Assembly: GCA_024642005.1 (NCBI GenBank)
Contig: JAHECA010000008.1
Location: 62,001 to 126,000, forward strand
Origin: Robiginitalea sp.
GTDB taxonomy: Bacteria; Bacteroidota; Bacteroidia; Flavobacteriales; Flavobacteriaceae
DNA: 64,000 bases
Direction: 5' to 3'
This document shows, piece by piece, positions 26,820 to 34,965 of the stretch. The number at the start of each line of letters is the position of its first letter. The stretch's first letter is position 1. The translations under genes were made by a program, and so were the position numbers. The notes beneath the pieces were generated by a model. It had not been told where the DNA came from. It saw only the letters and a program-made list of their open reading frames with translations, and did no database searches.

Positions 26820-28278
26820 AGTCGACCATTTGCCTGGCTTCGTCTTTCTTGGGCAGGAACAGGTGCTTTTCTTTGATGATTTTCGCAACCCCTTCGGGCA
26901 GCGTATCTTCCCACCCGGGTTCCCCGTTGACGATCTTTTTGAGCACGTCCCTCGAAAACACGTGGAGCACGTCGGGGTCGTAGTCGATAATGTCCATCAC
27001 TTTCCCGTTGTACTTGAAGAATTTGTAGAGTTCCTTCATGCGCGGGTGTACCTTGATGTTGTTGCTGGTCATGATCTGACCGGTATCGGGGTTCATCATG
27101 GGGTAGAGGTAAACCTTCAGGTCTTTGAAGAAGAGTTTTCCGAAAGCCTCCAGGATGCCGCCGCTCAGGTGGCGGTAATATTTCTCGTCAAAAATGTCTT
27201 CGAGGTTGTTAACCCCCATGGTGAGGCCGATACGAGCCTTGGTGTAGTTGTTGAAGTATTCAACCAGTTTGTAGTACTCCGAGAATTTGGAAATCATTAC
27301 CGTCTGCCCCAGCGAACAGAGCAATTCGGCCCGGTCCATGAAATCCTGCTCGTCAATTTCGCCTGAAGACCGGAGGTTTGCCAGGGTTATCTCGAAAATA
27401 ACGATGGCGTTCTTCTCGTCTACGGTCTGTTCCCGAACGAAAATCTCGTACGATTTCTTGAACATGTCCATGTTCACCTTGGTTACCGGACGGAAGCTGC
27501 CCCTCAGGGCCAGGATATTCTTTTTATAAAGTACCGCGGCCGGGAGCAGGTTGTTCCCGTCGGGCCCAAACATGACCGCGTCGGTCATATCGTTGCGGAT
27601 GAGCTGCAGGCTCATCAGGCGGTTGTCTACATGTGCGAAGTTGGGCCCTGAGAAGTTGATCATGTCGATCTCCAGGATGTCTTTGTCGATATGGTCGTAC
27701 AGGTACTTCAAAAGCTTGCGCGGCTTGTGGTACTTGTAAAAGGCACCGTAAATGAGGTTTACACCGACGATGCCCAGGGTTTCCTGCTGCAGGCGAGCCT
27801 CGTTCTGCTTGAAGCGCAGGTGGAGCACAATTTCGTCGAATTCCTTTTGTTTCGGGTCGAGCTGAAAGCGGATACCCACCCAGCCGTGGCCTTTGTAGCG
27901 CTTTGAAAAGTCGATGGTGGCCACCGTGTTGGCATAGGAAAAAAACAACCTGTCTGGGTGGCGCTCCCGGCTGATGCGCTCTTCCATAAGCCGCATTTCG
28001 TGCGAGAGCATCCTCTGTAACCTGGCCTGAGTTACATAGCGCCCGTCCTGTTCCATGCCGTAAATGGCGTCGCTGAAATCCTTGTCGTAGGCGCTCATCG
28101 CTTTGGCGATGGTACCTGAAGCTCCGCCGGCCCTGAAAAAATGGCGGGCAGTTTCCTGCCCGGCGCCAATCTCGGCAAAAGTTCCATAAATATCGGGGTT
28201 CAGGTTTATCCGGAGTGTTTTTGCTTTTATGGAAGGAATATTCTCGAACTCGAACTCGTTCTTTTGCACGGTGGCCAT
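26818..28278 (-). CDS. conserved cytoplasmic protein of unknown function (486 aa)
   Basis: The product begins MATVQKNEFEFENIPSIKAK and has no signal peptide or membrane helix. It is rich in charged residues and looks like a well-folded alpha/beta protein. Noticeable segments are RISRERHPDRLFFSYANTVA (about 101-120), SGPNFAHVDNRLMSLQLIRN (about 210-229) and RIGLTMGVNNLEDIFDEKYY (about 342-361). Homologues in this phylum carry unreliable labels such as TonB-dependent receptor or nucleotide adenylyltransferase; nothing in the sequence supports a receptor. I recognise no catalytic motif. It stands alone, convergent with bcp and divergent from the MBL hydrolase gene. Confidence 0.8.
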   Translation of the reverse strand: MATVQKNEFEFENIPSIKAKTLRINLNPDIYGTFAEIGAGQETARHFFRAGGASGTIAKAMSAYDKDFSDAIYGMEQDGRYVTQARLQRMLSHEMRLMEERISRERHPDRLFFSYANTVATIDFSKRYKGHGWVGIRFQLDPKQKEFDEIVLHLRFKQNEARLQQETLGIVGVNLIYGAFYKYHKPRKLLKYLYDHIDKDILEIDMINFSGPNFAHVDNRLMSLQLIRNDMTDAVMFGPDGNNLLPAAVLYKKNILALRGSFRPVTKVNMDMFKKSYEIFVREQTVDEKNAIVIFEITLANLRSSGEIDEQDFMDRAELLCSLGQTVMISKFSEYYKLVEYFNNYTKARIGLTMGVNNLEDIFDEKYYRHLSGGILEAFGKLFFKDLKVYLYPMMNPDTGQIMTSNNIKVHPRMKELYKFFKYNGKVMDIIDYDPDVLHVFSRDVLKKIVNGEPGWEDTLPEGVAKIIKEKHLFLPKKDEARQMVD

Positions 28279-28340
28279 AGCAGGATGCTTTCAGGAAACA
28301 AAGATAAAAAGAAGGGTCATTCTGAGTAATAAATTAGTTA

Positions 28341-28348
28341 TAAATTTG
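28341..28348 (+). promoter_or_regulatory. -7 element of the MBL hydrolase gene
   Basis: TAAATTTG fits TAnnTTTG. Transcription would begin about 28353, only some 14 bases before the TTG start at 28367, which excludes the upstream part of the open frame. No clear -33 is seen. Confidence 0.5.
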
Positions 28349-28366
28349 ACGAAAACGGACCAACTG

Positions 28367-29143
28367 TTGAAGATCACTTTCCTCGGTACCGGAACCTCTC
28401 AGGGCATCCCGGTAATCGGCAGCAAACATCCGGTTTGCCTGAGCCCCGACCCCCGCGACAAGCGGTTGCGGGTATCGGTCATGGTCGAAACCGAAAATGA
28501 CGGTATATACGTGATCGATTGCGGCCCCGATTTCAGGCAGCAGATGCTGCGGCACAATGTGCAGCGGCTCGACGGCATCCTCTTTACCCACGAACACGCC
28601 GACCATACGGCCGGTATTGACGATATCAGGCCTTTCTTTTTCAGGCAGGGCGATATCCCCATCTATGCCCACCCGCGAGTGGCCGACTCCCTGCGCCGGC
28701 GCTTCGACTACATCTTTGCCGACGAAAACCGCTATCCCGGGGCCCCGGCAGTTATGGTGAACACGGTGCAAAAAGGGCAGTCGTTCCAACTGGGGCCACA
28801 TTGGGTCATGCCCATTGATGCCCGTCACAACCGCCTGCAGGTTTTCGGATACCGCATTGGCGATTTTGCATACCTAACAGACATTAAAACCGTAGACCCG
28901 GCCGAAATGCAGCGACTGGAAGGGGTAGAAGTACTTGTAGTCAATGCACTGCGGCAGGAAGCCCATCATTCCCACTTCAACCTTGAGGAAGCGCTGGAAT
29001 TCATCAGGCAGGTGCGCCCCGAGCGGGCTTACCTCACGCATATCAGCCACATGATGGGGTTTCATGCAGAGGTAGAGCAGCACCTGCCCGAGAATGTACA
29101 TCTGGCCTATGATAATTTAACAATAACCCTCAGACATGCATAA
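28367..29143 (+). CDS. MBL-fold metal-dependent hydrolase (PhnP/RNase Z-like)
   Basis: The 258-residue protein has the metallo-beta-lactamase motif HEHADHTAGIDD; counting from the TTG start the ligands are H75, H77, D79 and H80. GTGTSQGIP (about 7-15) at the N-terminus is typical of the PhnP-like branch, which hydrolyses phosphodiesters. There is no ATG near the conserved start; TTG at 28367 gives (M)KITFLGTGTSQGIP, as in homologues, and agrees with the promoter position. CTG at 28364 is the alternative. It overlaps the next gene by 8 bases. Confidence 0.88.
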   Translation: MKITFLGTGTSQGIPVIGSKHPVCLSPDPRDKRLRVSVMVETENDGIYVIDCGPDFRQQMLRHNVQRLDGILFTHEHADHTAGIDDIRPFFFRQGDIPIYAHPRVADSLRRRFDYIFADENRYPGAPAVMVNTVQKGQSFQLGPHWVMPIDARHNRLQVFGYRIGDFAYLTDIKTVDPAEMQRLEGVEVLVVNALRQEAHHSHFNLEEALEFIRQVRPERAYLTHISHMMGFHAEVEQHLPENVHLAYDNLTITLRHA

Positions 29144-29630
29144 GAATATCTATCTGTACCTATTTGTTTTTGCCGCCCTGATCGCCCTGTACCTGGCCGT
29201 TACTGCCAATCGGAATGTCAGTGCCCTGCGCAGCGATTTAGCCGGCCGGGAACAGGCATTAGGCCAGCTCGAAGACTCCCTGCGCGAGGCTCGCCTCGAC
29301 CTGCTCGAAATGCAGTATTTCAGCCTGGAGAACAACGACGATGCCCTGGCTTATTACGACCATTTAAAGCTGGAAAACCCTGCCCGCTACATCGCCGACA
29401 AGTTGCTGGAAACCAATGAACCCAAAGGCAGTAACCCGTTGGTGCCCTACGAGGGGATGGAAAACGATTTTAAAATCAACAAGATTAAGGTGCTGAACCA
29501 CCAATGGATTCTGGCCGATTTCTCAGACGGGAAATACTGGGGGGAAATTTTACTGGAATATCACTTGAAAGACGACCTCGGCGTCGATTTCACCCTGCTC
29601 GACCATTTGCTCTACACCCGTAGCAATTAG
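29136..29630 (+). CDS. membrane-anchored coiled-coil protein of unknown function
   Basis: The 164-residue protein has one N-terminal membrane segment (IYLYLFVFAALIALYLAVTA, about 5-24), a coiled-coil stretch (SALRSDLAGREQALGQLEDS, about 29-48) and a small C-terminal domain (about 75-164) with KVLNHQWILADFSDGKYWGE. It probably faces the periplasm. Its start lies inside the MBL hydrolase gene (8-base overlap), suggesting coupled translation. The last four bases overlap the convergent carboxylesterase gene. Confidence 0.8.
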   Translation: MHKNIYLYLFVFAALIALYLAVTANRNVSALRSDLAGREQALGQLEDSLREARLDLLEMQYFSLENNDDALAYYDHLKLENPARYIADKLLETNEPKGSNPLVPYEGMENDFKINKIKVLNHQWILADFSDGKYWGEILLEYHLKDDLGVDFTLLDHLLYTRSN

Positions 29631-30286
29631 TATTTTCCTATCATCCAGCGCCTGAAAGAGGCCAGGTTCTCGCCGCTCACCCCGTGGCCTACCGGGAATT
29701 CTTCGTACTTGTGTGGGATCTGCATTTCAGCGAGCAGGCGGGATGCCTGTTGTGCCCACTCGGGGGGTATAACCATATCGAGTTGCCCGTGGGAGGCATA
29801 AACCTGCAGGCGGCTGTGATCTTTGGACCGGAAGTCTGGCCCGAGCATGCCCGGATCTATATACCCGCTCAGGGCAATCAGGACTTTAAAGTGCTCGGGT
29901 TTAGATAAAGCCAGCGCATAACCAAGTATGGCTCCCTGGCTGAAACCCAATATATTAACTCGATTGGGATCTAAGTTATAGGCATCGATTGCCTCTTCGA
30001 TAAAGCCTGCGATGGCCTCCCGCGATTCGGCAGCCTGCTCCAGGTCGCTCCACTTGCCCCGCTCGGCGTTGAAATTGATGGCGTACCAGGCATATCCGAA
30101 AGGCTGCAATCGGTGGGGCGCACGAACAGAAATCACAAAAAGGTCGTCGGGCAATTCCGGTGCAAAGGAAAATAGGTCTTCTTCATCGCTGCCATACCCG
30201 TGCAGCAGGAAGATGACAGGTGCAGGTTGGGAAAGGCTTCTGGCGGGGCGAATGAGGTGTTGGAGGGAAAGCTTGGCAGACTGCAT
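29627..30286 (-). CDS. alpha/beta hydrolase, phospholipase/carboxylesterase family
   Basis: The 219-residue protein has the oxyanion-hole segment LHGYGSDEEDL (about 28-38), the nucleophile elbow GFSQGA with S116, a later Asp (GQLDMVIP) and His (PVGHGVS). This is the small serine esterase family of acyl-protein thioesterase type. The frame is open for 26 more codons upstream, but ATG 30286 leaves a one-base gap to the preceding stop and gives the normal family length. It is the last gene of a tight minus-strand operon. Confidence 0.9.
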   Translation of the reverse strand: MQSAKLSLQHLIRPARSLSQPAPVIFLLHGYGSDEEDLFSFAPELPDDLFVISVRAPHRLQPFGYAWYAINFNAERGKWSDLEQAAESREAIAGFIEEAIDAYNLDPNRVNILGFSQGAILGYALALSKPEHFKVLIALSGYIDPGMLGPDFRSKDHSRLQVYASHGQLDMVIPPEWAQQASRLLAEMQIPHKYEEFPVGHGVSGENLASFRRWMIGKY

Positions 30287-30287
30287 T

Positions 30288-30611
30288 TCAGCGGATAAAG
30301 GTGAACCATTTCTGGAAATACGCCCCGACCAGGGGCACAAGACGCTCTTCATGCTGCAGGGCACCGAGGAAGCCGTAAATCCACAATGCGAAGTAGCATG
30401 TATACAGCCCGATCCAGGCGTAAAAATTGAACCAGGTACTCAGAAAGAGGGCAAATCCAAGAAAACCGAGATGTAAACCAAAGGCCTGCCTGCAGTGGAA
30501 TCGCCCAAAGGGGTGCTTCGGCTCGGCATTCATGGTAATGGCTATAAGCGCACCCAACAAGGTGATGTAGGCCAACACGGCAATGTTCCTGGCTTGTTTG
30601 CTTACTTGCAT
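30288..30611 (-). CDS. small polytopic membrane protein (DUF4870/Tic20-like)
   Basis: The 107-residue protein has three or four membrane helices, with the conserved HPFGRFHCRQAFGLHLGF segment (about 33-50) and IGLYTCYFALWIYGFLGAL. This resembles the DUF4870 plan, where a QAF/QAL motif sits at the start of the second helix. Function unknown. Its ATG directly abuts the stop of the dihydroorotase-like gene (30612), and one base separates its stop from the next start. Confidence 0.75.
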   Translation of the reverse strand: MQVSKQARNIAVLAYITLLGALIAITMNAEPKHPFGRFHCRQAFGLHLGFLGFALFLSTWFNFYAWIGLYTCYFALWIYGFLGALQHEERLVPLVGAYFQKWFTFIR

Positions 30612-31865
30612 CTACAGATTGGTTTTGGCCCCTACTACTACGCCGTAGGCCTTGCCGCGCAGGGGTTTGCCGAGGTACATCGAATTTTTCGAAGCCGATA
30701 GCAGGTCTTTTTCATGAGGAGTGTACTCCAGGTCGGGGTTGAACAGGGTAAGCAAGGCCCGTTCCCCTTCCTGCAATTGGGCAACAGGCAGGCCGAAGCG
30801 CAGGCGACCCCGTGTGAGCATTTCTACGCTGGCTTCCAGGCCGAAAATACCGTTCAGGACGCCGAAGGCCGATTCCAGGCCCAGTGAGCCAAAGGCCGCC
30901 AGGTCAAATTCCATCCGTTTCTGTTCGATGTCCATGGGACAGTGGTCTGAGCTCACAAAATCGATAATGTGGTCTTTAAGGGCCTTGCGAAGTGCCTTGC
31001 AGTCGGCTTCTGATCGAAGGGGGGGTAAAACCTTGAAGACGCTGTCGAAGCCTTCAAGCTCCTGGTCGGTGAAAGCCAGGTTGTGGATGGCTACGCTGCA
31101 GCTTACGTCCAGGCCTCGTTTTTTCGCCTCTGCGATCCGTTCTACCGATTGGCGGGTAGAGACCAGCGGGATGTGAAGCTTGCCCCCGGTGTATTCAAGC
31201 AAGGCCAGGTCGCGGGTTACCCGGAGCTCTTCTGCCAGGGCAGGGATTCCGCGCAAACCGAGGCGCACGGCCATTTTTCCTTCATGCATCTGCCCCTTGG
31301 CACCCAATTGGGCATCGAGGGGAAAGGAGTGTATCAGGCCATTGAAATGCTGCACGTACAGCAGGGCCAGTTTTAAGAGGTTCGGGTTCTCAACGGGGTG
31401 TTTGAAGTCGCTGAAGCCGACAGCCCCGGCCCCGTGCATATCGTATAACTCGGCCAGGTCTTCTCCTTTGGCGCCCATACTCAGGGTCCCAAGGGGGTAG
31501 AGCTCGGTAACGGCCTTGCGGGCGGTCTCCTTCAAAAAAACAATGTCGCCGCTGGTGTCGGGTACGGGGCGTGTGGCCGTGTTGAGCACAATGCCCGTAA
31601 AACCGCTGGCTGCGGCAACACGTAATCCCCCTGCAATGGTTTCACGCTCCTCATAGCCGGGCTCACCGAAACTCACACTGCTGTCGAACCAGCCTGTGGA
31701 AACGTGCAGGTTCTCAAGGGTCACAACCCGGCAATCGCCAGGGGGTTCAACCCGTGCCCCAATCTGGCTGATTCTGCCATTTTCGATAAGGATGTCCCGT
31801 TTTTTGCCATTTAGTTTGGGCTGGCTCGCATCGACGAGGGTGGCCGCTTTGAGTAGTAGGGTCAT
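30612..31865 (-). CDS. dihydroorotase-like amidohydrolase with degenerate metal site
   Basis: The 417-residue protein is a clear homologue of type I dihydroorotases: GEPGYEERETI (67-77) and FxxAxxGSLGLES with SSDHCPMD (305-312) are conserved. The key HxHxR site (normally DxHVHLREPG) reads DSSVSFGEPG (61-70), so both zinc histidines are serine and the substrate arginine is glycine. The third and fourth ligand regions are also changed (IHSFPLD instead of HCED; LHIPLVST, one His kept). It is therefore probably not a working dihydroorotase, but a non-catalytic partner or an enzyme with another activity. ATG 31865 overlaps the BatA stop by four bases. Confidence 0.88.
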   Translation of the reverse strand: MTLLLKAATLVDASQPKLNGKKRDILIENGRISQIGARVEPPGDCRVVTLENLHVSTGWFDSSVSFGEPGYEERETIAGGLRVAAASGFTGIVLNTATRPVPDTSGDIVFLKETARKAVTELYPLGTLSMGAKGEDLAELYDMHGAGAVGFSDFKHPVENPNLLKLALLYVQHFNGLIHSFPLDAQLGAKGQMHEGKMAVRLGLRGIPALAEELRVTRDLALLEYTGGKLHIPLVSTRQSVERIAEAKKRGLDVSCSVAIHNLAFTDQELEGFDSVFKVLPPLRSEADCKALRKALKDHIIDFVSSDHCPMDIEQKRMEFDLAAFGSLGLESAFGVLNGIFGLEASVEMLTRGRLRFGLPVAQLQEGERALLTLFNPDLEYTPHEKDLLSASKNSMYLGKPLRGKAYGVVVGAKTNL

Positions 31866-33781
31866 CTCAAGAATTTTTGAAGGATCATTTCTGCCGCCGC
31901 AAACAACAGCGCTAAAATAACAAACCATTTCCAAAGCGCTCGAATCTCAGTCTCATTTTGATACGAATCGAGCAATGATTCCAGATTGCGGTGGGGGGTT
32001 ACCCATGTAGGGAAGCTCATTTCGGGGTACACCTGCGAGCTCTCGGTGCGCGGATAGTTAAAACTGATCTTCCCGGCCCGGCGTTCTCCCTGCAAGAGGG
32101 AATAATTGCCATCGCGCACGGGCTCGGGGCCAAAGATTAGCTTGGTTTTTCGCGCAAAGGCCTGCTGGTAGGGAATAAATTCATAGCCTGGGCTCTGCAA
32201 CCTGAAAATACGGTCTTCGGCCAGGGGGAGTTCCAGGTCGAGCTCAGACGGCTTCCCGATGGTGTAGTAAAGGTCGGGGTAAGGGAGGCTTTGTCGGGCC
32301 AAGGCGTAGAAGGTGGGCACGATCAGGGGCGATTGCCTGAAATTACTGTTGGCTGCGCTCAGGGCGGACGTGAAAAGGTAGACCTTGCCGCGGGATGCCA
32401 AAAATGGGTCGCCGTTTTGAAAACGGAGGGGGGCTGAAACTCCAGCTTCCAGCCTGAAATGCGAATTGGTTGATGGATATTCAAAATTGCCTACCTCCCC
32501 TTCAAATACGTCGCGGTAGAGCGGATGGTCGAACAACACTTCGGTAATCTGGGCCGGGCTGGCCGAGGAAGCCCCCAGCTCCAGGCTTGCCAGGGCGCTC
32601 AGCCAGGGGTTATAGCTTTCCGGGCGGGCATCGGCCGCCGGGACCACAAGCAGTGTTCCCCCGCTTTGCAGGAAGGCCTGTACGGCCCTGCCGAGCGCTT
32701 CGGGAAGCTCCGGCAATTCGTTGAGGATCAGCAGGTGCTGCTGCTCCAAAAGGGCAAAGTCAAGTTCGCGCAGGCCACTGCTGTTGAACTCGAATTCATC
32801 GGGGGTGTAAATGCGTTGCAGATAATCGACCGGCCCTGGGCCCAGGCTATACACCCTGATTTTCGGAGGGCTGGCCAGAGTAAAATACAGGGCATTGTCA
32901 TAGGAAAGTCCCTCGTCCGATATCCGGATGGCCCCGTCGATGGCGCGGTCGGCTGGGAGGCTGAAGACCGCCCGGCCCCTGCCCGCACCAGTGAGATCCG
33001 GGGCACTCTTGGCAATAAGGGTATCGCTGTTAAAGAGGGAGAGCGGTTTTACCCGAGTGGTATCATCCAGCGAAACAGTCACTTCCAACTCGAGAATCTC
33101 GGGGTTGCGGTTGCTAATATAAGCGGTGTCTAACGACATGTTGTGGCGTTGCTCGGGCCTCAGAACCAGGGCGTGGCTTTGGGGCAGTCCCGTATTGTCT
33201 GCTTTTTCGAGGTCGAGCTCCTGAAAATCAGAAATCAGCCATAGTTCCCGCACGGTTCCTGTTTGCTCGGGCAGGAGGGCGTCGGCCCTAAGGAGCAGGG
33301 GGGTGGCATTGGCCCGTTCATGGGTGAAGGCAAGGTTCAGCAAAATTTCCCGGAAACCGGAGAGGGGCCGTGTGGGGTATTCTTCCGTATTGGTCAGCAG
33401 GGCGCACTCGAAATCGGGTGGCAGGCGCTGCAGCAGTGTTTGTACGGCCCCCTGCAATAGGGTGGTATTGCCCTCAGGGGCCTGCATGCTGAAGGAATTG
33501 TCGAGATAAATGGCGACCCGGCGAGGCATGCGTGCGTCGGGAAGCGACTCGAAGGGCTGCGCGAAGGCCAGTACCAGGGCTGCGAGCAGCCCCAAACGGG
33601 CCAGCAGCAGCAACCATTTTTTCAATTGGCTGCTTCGGTTGGATTCCACCACCAGTTGCTGGAGGAGGCGAACATTGGTAAAGGGGGTTTTCCGGAAGCG
33701 GCGCAAACGCAGCAAATGGATCAGGACCGGGATGGCCAGGACCCACAGGCCCCATAGCATTTGCGGGTTTTTAAACAGCAT
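31862..33781 (-). CDS. BatA/vWA domain membrane protein
   Basis: The 639-residue protein begins with the BatA signature (MLFKNPQMLWGLWVLAIPVLIHLLRLRR) and a second helix (about 56-75). A von Willebrand A-like domain follows, with a DNSFS MIDAS-type motif (94-98), then a large periplasmic region and a final helix before the C-terminus (LWKWFVILALLFAAAEMILQ). It is anchored in the inner membrane. BatA-type proteins are linked to stress tolerance in Bacteroidota, but the mechanism is not settled. It is the first gene of the operon with the dihydroorotase-like protein (ATGA overlap). Confidence 0.85.
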   Translation of the reverse strand: MLFKNPQMLWGLWVLAIPVLIHLLRLRRFRKTPFTNVRLLQQLVVESNRSSQLKKWLLLLARLGLLAALVLAFAQPFESLPDARMPRRVAIYLDNSFSMQAPEGNTTLLQGAVQTLLQRLPPDFECALLTNTEEYPTRPLSGFREILLNLAFTHERANATPLLLRADALLPEQTGTVRELWLISDFQELDLEKADNTGLPQSHALVLRPEQRHNMSLDTAYISNRNPEILELEVTVSLDDTTRVKPLSLFNSDTLIAKSAPDLTGAGRGRAVFSLPADRAIDGAIRISDEGLSYDNALYFTLASPPKIRVYSLGPGPVDYLQRIYTPDEFEFNSSGLRELDFALLEQQHLLILNELPELPEALGRAVQAFLQSGGTLLVVPAADARPESYNPWLSALASLELGASSASPAQITEVLFDHPLYRDVFEGEVGNFEYPSTNSHFRLEAGVSAPLRFQNGDPFLASRGKVYLFTSALSAANSNFRQSPLIVPTFYALARQSLPYPDLYYTIGKPSELDLELPLAEDRIFRLQSPGYEFIPYQQAFARKTKLIFGPEPVRDGNYSLLQGERRAGKISFNYPRTESSQVYPEMSFPTWVTPHRNLESLLDSYQNETEIRALWKWFVILALLFAAAEMILQKFLR

Positions 33782-33798
33782 AATCGGGAATGATCACA

Positions 33799-33806
33799 CA
33801 AATATA
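33799..33806 (-). promoter_or_regulatory. -7 element of the BatA operon
   Basis: On the minus strand this reads TATATTTG, a perfect TAnnTTTG, placing the transcript start about 13 bases before the ATG at 33781. No clear -33 is found. Confidence 0.5.
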
Positions 33807-33879
33807 GCCAATTCGAATCGCAGGACCAGCCCAAAGGCGGGCTATCCCGAGTATTTTAACGGGCTGTTTTAGGCCGGCC

Positions 33880-34887
33880 TCAGCAAAAAAAGAAGTAATC
33901 GCTTCCTTCCCGGGACCCTTGCTGCTCCAGATAGGCCCTGATCGCTGCCTGGGCCTCTTCGTTGGCCACGGTAACCACGCTTTGAGCATGCTCAAGGCTA
34001 CCTGTATACGTAAAATGACGCATGGTTTCCCCGTATATTTTCTTTCCGATCTTCCTGGGGTTGTCGCACACCCAGGAAAACGCGACGTCCCGAACTTTGA
34101 GCAGGCGGGCAATTTTCTTGCCTTTGAAGCCAGCCCCCCACACCACAAGCGGTCTTCGGGCATCGCGGTCGAGCTCCAGGAAGTAATGCGTTTTCAATTC
34201 GAGGAAATAGTTCTGCGCATAGTGTTCCGAATTGCGCGACGTGCGCGTGTCGTAATCGCGCCAATGGTGCAGCACCTGGTCAGAGGGCAGACAGCAAAGC
34301 CCCTGCCGGTAAAAGCGGAAGCACAGGTCGTAATCTTCCGGGTAACGATCTGGCTTAAACGCCCCGCAGGCCTCCAGATCAGGGCGGGCAACCATCCAGC
34401 AGGGGGAAGGGACCACACACTCTTTGTAGATTTCGGCAAAGTTGCGGCCGCTTGCCGTAAGGCGGTTAAGCCAGCGCTCGTAGCGGGCGTAACCGGCTGA
34501 AATGCCCCGGTCTGAAAAATACCGTACCTGCCCGAGAGCCAGATGCCCCGGCCCATGCTGCCGGAGTTGGTCTGCCATAAGTGCCAGGCGCCGACTGGCC
34601 ATCACATCGTCTGAATCCATGCGCGTAATGAACGCACCTTTGCTGGAACCATAGGCCGTACGCAGGGCCGGGATGATTCCGATGCCCTGGTTGTCCAGCA
34701 AGCGAATGCGATCGTCCTGACCTGCAGCTTGCTTTACGATTTCCCGGCTCCGGTCATCAGAGCCGTCGTCTACAGCGAGCAGCTCCCAGTCAGCGCACGA
34801 CTGGGATTGGATAGAATGCAGGCATTCCACCAGAAAACGCTCTGTATTCCGGAAAGGCATTAAGATACTGACGAGAGGCGTTTTCAA
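33880..34887 (-). CDS. family 2 glycosyltransferase with C-terminal Rossmann-like domain
   Basis: The 335-residue protein starts (M)KTPLVSILMPFRN at TTG 34887; an in-frame stop lies six codons upstream and there is no usable ATG, so the non-ATG start is well supported. The GT-A domain shows AVDDGSDD (38-45), the DxD-like RMDSDD (89-94) and PEDYDL (183-188). Residues about 245-335 form a separate domain that opens RPLVVWGAGFKGKKIARLL, a glycine-rich nucleotide-binding-like loop of the kind seen in sugar-modifying enzymes. The combination suggests a glycosyltransferase that senses or uses a nucleotide. No signal peptide. Confidence 0.85.
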   Translation of the reverse strand: MKTPLVSILMPFRNTERFLVECLHSIQSQSCADWELLAVDDGSDDRSREIVKQAAGQDDRIRLLDNQGIGIIPALRTAYGSSKGAFITRMDSDDVMASRRLALMADQLRQHGPGHLALGQVRYFSDRGISAGYARYERWLNRLTASGRNFAEIYKECVVPSPCWMVARPDLEACGAFKPDRYPEDYDLCFRFYRQGLCCLPSDQVLHHWRDYDTRTSRNSEHYAQNYFLELKTHYFLELDRDARRPLVVWGAGFKGKKIARLLKVRDVAFSWVCDNPRKIGKKIYGETMRHFTYTGSLEHAQSVVTVANEEAQAAIRAYLEQQGSREGSDYFFFC

Positions 34888-34965
34888 GCCGGTGCGTTTT
34901 ATTTACGGAACAGGCCGATTTCGGGTAAGACCAGGGCTTTGCGGTTTCGCCCGCACGAAACCGGG

